NCBI GenBank assembly: GCA_026702745.1
Contig: JAPPBT010000030.1
Location: 1-46,849, forward strand
From: Gemmatimonadota bacterium
GTDB lineage: Bacteria; JAAXHH01
DNA length: 46,849 nucleotides
Direction: 5' to 3'
In this document: one piece after another, positions 18,018-24,345 of the stretch
Layout of the letters: each line of letters begins with the position of its first letter
Position numbering within the stretch: position 1 is the first letter of the stretch
Program-made: the position numbers and the translations under genes
Notes under the pieces: model-generated
Seen by the model: the letters and a program-made list of their open reading frames with translations, nothing else
Database searches by the model: none
What the model was told of the DNA's origin: nothing

Positions 18018-18977
18018 CTATTTCGAGTTCAACTGTGCTACTCGGTCGAGGCGGTCTTGCAGGGTGGGGTGGGTCAGGAATACACGAGCGAACTTCCGTG
18101 GAGCCTTCATTCGGTCATTCAATTGATGCAGGCGGTAGAGGGCCCGGCTGTAACATTCCACCCCCACCCATCCGGCCGCGGTAGTATCTGCTTCATATTC
18201 GTTACGTCTCGACAGGGGAAGCATGACACAGACCATAACGAGCCATACATTCGCACCGCCCATCAAGCCGGACGCCCACACCTTAAGGGACTCGTCCAAT
18301 GCACTGTAGTAGGCGTTGAAATCAATCAAATACAAAATGATCTGAATCACGCAAATCCACAGAATCCCAGACAACAACATCGTGAATAAATGCCTGTGGC
18401 GAATATGCGCCACTTCGTGGGCGAATATCGCCAGGATTTCGTCTTCCTTCATTTTCTCCAGCAGTTTGTCGGTAAAGAATATGTACCGGCCTTTTCGAAA
18501 AAGGCCGGAAACCATGGCGTTCGCCGTCCTGCCTTTCATGGCGTATAATGTCTCTGCTGTGATGTCCATTCCGGTGACCGCCAGCAACTTCCTGACCGAC
18601 CGGTTCAGACGATCATCCTGTAACTCGAAACCTCGGAATATGAACCGTGTCAGGTAGGGAAAACACAGATATCCGCAGGCGTTGCCCACGGCGGCCGAAA
18701 CGATGACCAAACCTACTACTGCGATCGACCCACGCTCGAATAGACCTGGAGCCGAATCTTCCGCCACGATAATCGTTGCGATCAAGATGGCTGCAAACAC
18801 GAGCGCGGCCAGAAACATGCACGCCATCGCTACGCCCATGTCCAGTCCGAACTCGACCAGTCTGTCACGCCAGGTCAACTTAATTGTTCCCTCTTCATCC
18901 GGCGGACTTTCGACGGCGTCGAAGCTTCTTTCGTTGTTGGGATCGGTCATCACAGTGTCTCTCTTAACTTTGTCCAT
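18018..18977 (-). CDS. M48-family membrane metalloprotease (paralogue 2)
   Basis: The 319-residue protein has the same plan as the paralogue at 12505: acidic N-terminus, transmembrane pair (about 46-72 and 86-110), zinc motif AHEVAHIRHRH with His187, Glu188 and His191, third ligand Glu in RRNEYEADTTAA, and further membrane segments around the catalytic core. The start overlaps the preceding stop (TAATG), indicating translational coupling; a second ATG nine codons on has a better ribosome site. As a membrane-embedded protease directly downstream of the SpoIIM-like and peptide genes it is the obvious candidate to process or degrade the peptide. That role is inference. Confidence 0.9.
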   Translation of the reverse strand: MDKVKRDTVMTDPNNERSFDAVESPPDEEGTIKLTWRDRLVEFGLDMGVAMACMFLAALVFAAILIATIIVAEDSAPGLFERGSIAVVGLVIVSAAVGNACGYLCFPYLTRFIFRGFELQDDRLNRSVRKLLAVTGMDITAETLYAMKGRTANAMVSGLFRKGRYIFFTDKLLEKMKEDEILAIFAHEVAHIRHRHLFTMLLSGILWICVIQIILYLIDFNAYYSALDESLKVWASGLMGGANVWLVMVCVMLPLSRRNEYEADTTAAGWVGVECYSRALYRLHQLNDRMKAPRKFARVFLTHPTLQDRLDRVAQLNSK

Positions 18978-19612
18978 TAGAGGACAATCATGGTTATGAA
19001 CACGTGCAGGCCCGCGTAGGCCGAGAGTATCCCGGCGCATTTCAGCCGGGACAATGCACTTAACCGGTGGACCACTTCGCAGGCAACTGCCAGGGTAAGG
19101 CCATAAGCTAGATTACGACCAAGTCGTAACCAACTAAACCATCCCGAATCCTGCATTTTACCGATTTCAACGGGTAATTGTTCTATCGTGGGAATAGAAG
19201 CCAACCCCTCGTGGGTCAATGCGTCGGAGAATAACACCAGGAACATTATCGCACACGCTGAATACAATGCGAGCGGCAAGTATCCGATACTCAGCCAGCC
19301 GAACAAAGCGCGGTGATTCCGTCGACCGTTCATTAGCATTACAGCGATGACAATGAACGCCCACCCCAGTACAAAGGTGACGATGTCACCGAATACGACT
19401 CCCACCGACGTGCTGATGCTCATAATCGTTAACACCTGATCATACGCACTGGCCAGTTGTTCGGGAATCTGTTCTATGATCGAGCGAAACATCATGTATA
19501 CGGTCAGTACATTGGTAATAAGGTAGGTTACAAAAACGCTTAAACCGATCCAAATGGACTCCGTCACTCCGATCGTTGAGATTCTGTCAACAGTCCAACC
19601 GGGATTTCGCAT
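18977..19612 (-). CDS. Polytopic membrane protein, possibly Yip1-like
   Basis: A 211-residue protein with about five hydrophobic segments (near 20-42, 68-95, 105-125, 170-185 and 195-210). No enzymatic motif is visible; the segment RALFGWLSIGYLPLALYS resembles the central part of Yip1-type proteins. The start has GAAGGA seven bases upstream and lies 10 bp after the SpoIIM-like gene; its stop overlaps the protease start. The tight packing indicates a shared membrane complex with its neighbours. The family assignment is tentative. Confidence 0.5.
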   Translation of the reverse strand: MRNPGWTVDRISTIGVTESIWIGLSVFVTYLITNVLTVYMMFRSIIEQIPEQLASAYDQVLTIMSISTSVGVVFGDIVTFVLGWAFIVIAVMLMNGRRNHRALFGWLSIGYLPLALYSACAIMFLVLFSDALTHEGLASIPTIEQLPVEIGKMQDSGWFSWLRLGRNLAYGLTLAVACEVVHRLSALSRLKCAGILSAYAGLHVFITMIVL

Positions 19613-19622
19613 AATCGTTCCT

Positions 19623-20195
19623 TCAATTGAATCCGGCCGCAATCTGACCGGTTAGGTAGGTTTCCACCATGGAGGCTGCAAGCACAAGCAAGAGCCCCGC
19701 CGTCAATCTTCGAAAGTTCAGTGATATCCTGTCCATACTGAACGACCAGTCATCCAATCTCAGTTTTCTATATATGATGATAAAACCTTCGCAACCCACG
19801 GCCGCTATCATGGCGAATCCAGCGAGTTCCAGCAGTCCATGAGGCACTGTAAGGGCGGCCACCCTCTCCAATGACACGCCGGATACCATCGCACTCCGAA
19901 CAACCCATCCGATACTGAGTCCGATCCAGGCCAGATTCACCATGCCTATGAATCCCAGCGACAGAATCCCCGTCAGTAACACGGCGCAGACTTTCAAATT
20001 CGTTCCAATGATGTATTCCCATTCATCATGCCCATCGAGGAAAACGCGGGGGAACAGGGTATTCGCGTCTGAAGCATGGTCCGGAGCACCGGCAGGTCCC
20101 GTGTCCATGGGAGACGATCTGCCGATAACAAAGCCGGCAAGTATACAACACACAGCGAGTAGAAATGGGACTTTGTTGAGGCGGTATTCGTTCAT
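19623..20195 (-). CDS. SpoIIM (DUF95) family membrane protein
   Basis: The 190-residue protein has an N-terminal transmembrane segment (about 9-26), an extracytoplasmic loop, and the conserved SpoIIM core: NLKVCAVLLTGILSLGFIG followed by TVPHGLLELAGFAMIAAVGC (PHG at about 118-120), then a last segment near 165-185. DUF95/SpoIIM proteins occur in sporulation and also as dedicated membrane components of circular bacteriocin clusters (family knowledge). No other sporulation gene is present. Position directly after a small secreted peptide gene supports an export or immunity role rather than sporulation. ATG 20195 is chosen over an upstream TTG. Confidence 0.75.
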   Translation of the reverse strand: MNEYRLNKVPFLLAVCCILAGFVIGRSSPMDTGPAGAPDHASDANTLFPRVFLDGHDEWEYIIGTNLKVCAVLLTGILSLGFIGMVNLAWIGLSIGWVVRSAMVSGVSLERVAALTVPHGLLELAGFAMIAAVGCEGFIIIYRKLRLDDWSFSMDRISLNFRRLTAGLLLVLAASMVETYLTGQIAAGFN

Positions 20196-20286
20196 CGGCT
20201 TAGTCAAGTACCAGGATTGTCTATGGTTTCGGTTTCTGGTTAGCTAACGCGATGTGTTATCAATCTGATCGAATGCCAATTGAGGC

Positions 20287-20313
20287 GAGGAGGGGGCGTT
20301 GCGCCCCCTCCTC
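20287..20313. promoter_or_regulatory. Strong stem-loop between the peptide gene and its operon
   Basis: A perfect 12-bp GC-rich inverted repeat (GAGGAGGGGGCG / CGCCCCCTCCTC) with a 3-base loop lies 14 bp after the peptide stop codon. No U-run follows on the minus strand, so it is more likely an attenuator or mRNA-stabilising element than a full terminator. That would give more peptide mRNA than downstream mRNA. Confidence 0.75.
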
Positions 20314-20327
20314 ATTACCTTAAGGAC

Positions 20328-20600
20328 CTAAACACCGAGTGCAAAGCCAGCAACTAGACCACCAGCGCCGAGTCCTGTGCATGCGACAAGGCCGAGACCG
20401 ACCTTTAAACCCCACCCACCGGCTATGGCTGCCAATGCACCGGCGGATGTGTTTATGATATCGTGGCCCGTAATGCAGTAGATCAGGTTCGGCGTCGCTA
20501 CGACACCGGGCGTTTCACCCAGCGATGCGTTGGCCGTCGAGTTGACGCTTGCGCCCGCGATCAGGGCGAACATGAATACGGAGAGAATGAGCTTTTTCAT
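20328..20600 (-). CDS. Small secreted hydrophobic peptide, bacteriocin-like precursor candidate
   Basis: The 90-residue product has a classical signal peptide (MKK, hydrophobic core, then STANA before Ser26). The predicted mature part of about 65 residues contains two cysteines (42 and 74) and one Trp (63). Its C-terminal half is made almost only of Gly, Ala, Leu and Val (AIAGGWGLKVGLGLVACTGL; GAGGLVAGFALGV). Size, glycine/alanine richness and position first in an operon with SpoIIM and M48 genes recall circular bacteriocins or disulfide-bonded membrane-active peptides. No family was recognised. An AGAGGAG ribosome site lies 11 bases upstream. It could alternatively be a small inner-membrane or glycine-zipper protein. 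Confidence 0.7.
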   Translation of the reverse strand: MKKLILSVFMFALIAGASVNSTANASLGETPGVVATPNLIYCITGHDIINTSAGALAAIAGGWGLKVGLGLVACTGLGAGGLVAGFALGV

Positions 20601-21015
20601 GATGATCTGTACTCCTCTAATGCTGGTTTGATCGAACGTATATCAAGCGAATAACAAACGTGTGTAATTGACCTTTCGAACGCAATTGAAATTCCGTGAG
20701 CCTCCTTTCCTCTTCGATTCAGGTTCCATCCTCCGTTCTCCTTCGATGCGGACCTCATTTCCTGCGCTGGTACCAGGGAACTCGGTTACGGGTCTCGGAG
20801 TGCGCGGTTCCGAGAACGCTTCGATCGTCAAACGGAAACTCGACCTGATGTGGTCACTGAATCCAGCATCTGCCGCGCGGTCTAAATGGATTAGTCCTTC
20901 GGAATTTTTCGATTCTCGCGATAAATCTTTTTTTGTTGCAATAAAAAAGCCCGGCGATCGTTCCGCCGGGCGTTCGAAAATCCGCTCGCAGGCTTGTATA
21001 CCAGGCTATCTGGCC
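20601..21015. other. Regulatory gap upstream of the peptide operon
   Basis: No convincing gene is present; plus- and minus-strand frames here lack ribosome sites and domain texture. It must hold the promoter of the peptide operon, but I see no near-consensus sigma-70 site. A 7-bp hairpin (TCTCGGA/TCCGAGA, 20793-20815) and the terminator of the coiled-coil gene (20943-20971) lie inside it. Confidence 0.6.
20943..20971 (-). terminator. Rho-independent terminator of the coiled-coil protein gene
   Basis: On the minus strand a perfect 8-bp stem GCCCGGCG/CGCCGGGC with a 7-base loop is followed directly by TTTTTT. It lies about 45 bp after the stop of the gene at 21016-21315. Confidence 0.88.
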
Positions 21016-21315
21016 TCATCCTCTCCTTTGATTCATTCGCTTTTTATTTTGTCTTTCGAATTCACGCAGTTCCTCCTTATCCGCCTCCACCTCCCCGGCT
21101 AACTCCTCCTGGGTTGCTTCTCCCGTGTGCACTTCCATCAGTCGCCGGATCGTCCTGAGCTCGATCATGGTGTTTATCAAGGCCGGCCCAAGTTGACTCA
21201 TCCAGCCGATGTCTTGCTGGATCAGGCTGATGTCCTCACGGATCCGGCTGATATCGTTCCGTATCTGTCCCAGATCCTCTTCAAACTGCATGGGGCCATC
21301 GGGCAATCCCAGCAT
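21016..21315 (-). CDS. Small coiled-coil protein, unknown function
   Basis: The 99-residue product is mostly heptad-patterned helix: FEEDLGQIRNDISRIREDIS then LIQQDIGW at about 11-38, and a highly charged C-terminal helix (about 70-97, rich in Glu, Lys and Arg). No signal peptide or membrane segment is seen. The gene is followed by a good terminator and preceded by the end of a large exported-protein gene 68 bp upstream on the same strand. No family was recognised. Confidence 0.6.
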   Translation of the reverse strand: MLGLPDGPMQFEEDLGQIRNDISRIREDISLIQQDIGWMSQLGPALINTMIELRTIRRLMEVHTGEATQEELAGEVEADKEELREFERQNKKRMNQRRG

Positions 21316-21383
21316 TCGCTACCTCCCAACAGTACAAGATGAGTAAAATCCCGCGGGTGAAGGCAGCGTACGGAGCAGGCCAG

Positions 21384-23957
21384 CTACTCCCCGTCCCCCT
21401 CACGCACCGCCTCCAACAGCGCTTCCCGCGTCATGCCCGCGGGAGGCGTGTTCAGGCCCGATTCCTCGCCCGGGTCGGCGACGAGCCAGATGCCGCGTTC
21501 GAGGGCGTAGCCGCCTTGATCGGCGGTTTTACGCAGGAGATCCTGCAGGTCTTCACCGCCCATCAGGCCCAGCAGCCCGACGGGGATCACCCGGGCGGAG
21601 ACGCCCCGGTCGCGCAGGAAGGCGGCGTACCAGTCCGGCGGACGTTCGTAGGAGAATACGAGGAAGGGGCGTTCCGGCGTGCCGGCGCCTCTCCAGAAGC
21701 CCAGACGATACCAGTTCGTTCGCAGGGAGCGGACGAAGGCGCCGTGGCGCAGGACGGGATTGAATTCGTCCATGGACTGCCGGTAGAGCACGCCGAGGCG
21801 CTCGGCGTTGACTTCCTGAAGCTGGATGTAGGTCTCCAGGTATCCCGATTTCAGTAGCCACTCGAACCGGTCTTCCCGGTCCAGTTCCATGAGCGACCTG
21901 AACTCGTCGCCGTGGTACAGTCCGTTCCGGACCAGATGGCGGATGAAGTACCGAAAATGCAGGTCGTCGAAAGCGTCGGTCGCGGCATAGGCCTCCGCGG
22001 GGCGCGTGATATGGGGCTCCCAGTCGTGCACGATGGCCTTCAGGGCCTGTTGGCCGCGGCTGTGCCGGGCGATGGCGCGCGCCGGCTCGAAGAGATAGCG
22101 GTTCAAGTAGGCCATGTCCAGCCGGGAGGGCAGGCCGACCGCGTCCCCCCGGGCGTCCCGGGCGGCTTCGTAGTCGCCGGTGATCTCCCTTTCGCGCGGG
22201 GCGCTGACGCCGGCGTACCAGGCCGTCGACGTGCCCCCCAGGCGGTTGAGGATGGGCAGCGCCCACGATTCGAAGCGCACGTCGCCCGTCGCAACGGCAC
22301 CCCCGGTGTAGCTGGCGGCCGGCGCCACGGTCCAGAGGAAATCCATCCCTAGGCCGGGCAGCATGCCGGCGAGATCGCCCATATGCTCATGCCGCCTGGC
22401 GACGAAATCCCAGACGCCTCGAAGCGGAATGGCAGGCTCCACGACGGCAGGCTCCGCGCCAACGACCGGGCCGGAAACTGATTCGGCGTTCGCGGCCGCG
22501 GCCGGACCGGACGCCGCGCTACGTACCACCCGTACCCGTTCGGGCAATACCGGACCTACGGATACGTTGTTGAGAGAGATATCCGGCTTCCGGTTGCCGG
22601 GCATCTGGGCCGTGGCGTACCCGTGGTCGGGAGACCAGTCCCCCGGGGAATCGACCAGTGCGCGCACGTACCGCGCGATTCCGCTCAGAAAACCATCCAG
22701 GCCTTCGGTGCCGGACCCCACGGGCAGGATGCCCAGGGGCGGCAGGGCCCGGTCGAGTCCGGACAGCACCTGCCGGTCCACGGTCAGGACGAATCCCTCA
22801 TTCAGCCGCCCGGTCCGTCCCGCGGCCGCCACCGCCAGGCGGCCGAAGGTCTCTTCGTCGTCCCGCATGGACGCCAGGTCTTTTGCGGACTGGATCTCTT
22901 CCCGGATCTCCCGGTCGGCGAAGGCGGCGGCGATGCCCCCCACCGGAACGCCGACCAGCGCGTATTCGGATCCCCAGCGGTTGCCGGGCATGCGAACGGT
23001 CAGCGTGTCCTTAGCGTCCGACACGACTTCCACCCTGCCCCTGAATCTCGCCGTGGTCCAGTCCACCGGCACGGGCCGTTCCCGGTTCCGGTAGTACAGG
23101 CTGGGCCGCAGTTCCTGGTCGCCGCGCAGCAGCAGCTCGACCTCTTCCCCCGGCACCGCGCCATCCGGAGGGATGCGCAGGGTCCGGCGGACCACGCGGT
23201 ATTCGGGTTCGGGCGCGGGTTCCGCTTCGATCTCCTCTCCGGGCGGCGGACCTTCAGGTTCCACGAGCAGCGGTTCGGCGTCGTCGCCCACGAGCAGGCG
23301 GGTGCCGGCCCGGGCTTCCACGCTGCCGTCCAGGCCCAGTCCGGCCGGATGGCCGGCGGCCAACTCGAATTGCACCACAGGATTCAGGACGGGACCGGTT
23401 TCATGGTCGGCGTTCAGCGCGTGCAGGTTGATATCCAGGCGGGCCAGGACCTCATTGAATTGGTAACGGTCGTGGACACCGGGATTTACCTTCCTTCGTT
23501 CGCCGTAGGGCCCGTCGGAAGGCATGGCCAGAACGAGCACTTTGCCGCGCGAGACGAAGTTGATGGCCAGGTCCACTTCCTGGATGCTCATGCCCGGACC
23601 GCCGCCGCCCAGCAGCACGATGGCGTCGTAATCCCGGGCGTCCCGTTCCACCATGGCGGGGTAATACGGCCGGTAGTCGACGTCGAATCCCGCATCCGAG
23701 AAAGCGCGGATCATCCCGGCGTGCTCTTCCGGATAGGCCATGGCGTAGTCGACGACGAGCAGGCGGGTACCGGCGTCCTGCGGCGCGCTCGTCTCCTGGC
23801 GGGCGGATGCCTCCTGCCCCATGAGCGCTTCCTGCCGGGCGGACATCTCCTGCCGGGCGGACACCTCCTGCGGCGCGCTCGCGGCGTGCAGGGGCGACAG
23901 GCAGCATACCAGAAAAGCATTCAGGAAAAAATACCGAATGATCTGCATGAAGTTCAT
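21384..23957 (-). CDS. Large exported protein with N-terminal GATase/flavodoxin-like region, function unknown
   Basis: The product is about 857 residues from the chosen ATG (23957), which directly precedes a signal peptide (MQIIRYFFLNAFLVCCLSPL, cut near AHA-like HAA). A low-complexity spacer with SARQE-type repeats follows. The first folded domain (TRLLVVDYAM, then DYDAIVLLGGGGPGMSIQEV and GKVLVLAMPSDGP) resembles a glutamine-amidotransferase or flavodoxin-like alpha/beta fold, as in ThuA/DUF4159-type domains. No catalytic cysteine is evident. Later parts include a beta-rich segment with RMPGNRWGSEYALVGVP and an all-helical C-terminal third (SLMELDREDRFEWLLKSGYL). The longer in-frame start at 24080 lacks a leader and is rejected. 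Function is unknown. Confidence 0.65.
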   Translation of the reverse strand: MNFMQIIRYFFLNAFLVCCLSPLHAASAPQEVSARQEMSARQEALMGQEASARQETSAPQDAGTRLLVVDYAMAYPEEHAGMIRAFSDAGFDVDYRPYYPAMVERDARDYDAIVLLGGGGPGMSIQEVDLAINFVSRGKVLVLAMPSDGPYGERRKVNPGVHDRYQFNEVLARLDINLHALNADHETGPVLNPVVQFELAAGHPAGLGLDGSVEARAGTRLLVGDDAEPLLVEPEGPPPGEEIEAEPAPEPEYRVVRRTLRIPPDGAVPGEEVELLLRGDQELRPSLYYRNRERPVPVDWTTARFRGRVEVVSDAKDTLTVRMPGNRWGSEYALVGVPVGGIAAAFADREIREEIQSAKDLASMRDDEETFGRLAVAAAGRTGRLNEGFVLTVDRQVLSGLDRALPPLGILPVGSGTEGLDGFLSGIARYVRALVDSPGDWSPDHGYATAQMPGNRKPDISLNNVSVGPVLPERVRVVRSAASGPAAAANAESVSGPVVGAEPAVVEPAIPLRGVWDFVARRHEHMGDLAGMLPGLGMDFLWTVAPAASYTGGAVATGDVRFESWALPILNRLGGTSTAWYAGVSAPREREITGDYEAARDARGDAVGLPSRLDMAYLNRYLFEPARAIARHSRGQQALKAIVHDWEPHITRPAEAYAATDAFDDLHFRYFIRHLVRNGLYHGDEFRSLMELDREDRFEWLLKSGYLETYIQLQEVNAERLGVLYRQSMDEFNPVLRHGAFVRSLRTNWYRLGFWRGAGTPERPFLVFSYERPPDWYAAFLRDRGVSARVIPVGLLGLMGGEDLQDLLRKTADQGGYALERGIWLVADPGEESGLNTPPAGMTREALLEAVREGDGE
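23785..23884. repeat. Degenerate short repeats after the signal peptide
   Basis: Repeated in-frame blocks of about 21-27 bases (GCGGACATCTCCTGCCGGGC-like) encode SARQE/APQE-type repeats in the linker after the signal sequence of the gene at 21384-23957. Copy boundaries are approximate. Confidence 0.6.
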
Positions 23958-24345
23958 TCCGGGGTGTTGTTTCAGGCCGACATACCAAATTACAGCCATA
24001 CCAGGGTGATCACAAGACGATAAACTGCGCAACGCCCGGCAATCACAGGACCGAGCTCTCCCGCGTAGTCTGGTGGACATTGGCCCGTTGCCGGCAGCAT
24101 GTACATGCCGTCACCGGTTACGCTAAATGAAAAACCAAAGGCAGGTTAAAAACCAGTTTTTTGGTGACAAACGTTTGTAATGACTGCGATATTCAGAGAC
24201 AAACACGCGGTTTCACGCATTTTGCGGAATAGCGCGATGGCAAGCGCGTTTGCAGAAAACCGTTTCGAGTCCGTTTGGCCGGCAGGTCGAACTTTCGCAA
24301 GGGACGGAACGAACGCGTGGTGGACGACCATGAGAGGTCAGACTA
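23958..24345. other. Divergent intergenic region before the hybrid sensor gene
   Basis: No gene is supported. It holds the 12-bp palindrome at 24167-24178 and presumably the divergent promoters for the exported protein and the sensor gene. An AT-richer patch around 24120-24185 is the likeliest promoter location for the latter. Confidence 0.5.
24167..24178. promoter_or_regulatory. Palindrome ACAAACGTTTGT upstream of the hybrid sensor gene
   Basis: A perfect 12-bp palindrome about 170 bp before the sensor gene start. Its 10-bp core also occurs upstream of the first M48 gene, so both could be targets of the same dimeric regulator. Confidence 0.35.

Noticed and set aside
19623-20195. Reading the SpoIIM-like gene as evidence for sporulation
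   Set aside because: No other sporulation gene is present and DUF95 proteins occur in non-sporulating bacteria; context with a secreted peptide fits better.
20287-20313. Calling the hairpin after the peptide gene a Rho-independent terminator
   Set aside because: No U-run follows on the minus strand and the next genes seem to depend on the same transcript.
20668-21102. 144-codon plus-strand frame upstream of the peptide operon
   Set aside because: It crosses the minus-strand terminator and the coiled-coil gene, and has no domain or ribosome site.
22623-24023. 466-codon plus-strand frame opposite the large exported protein
   Set aside because: The minus-strand product has a signal peptide and fold-like blocks; the plus-strand frame has only GC-driven composition.
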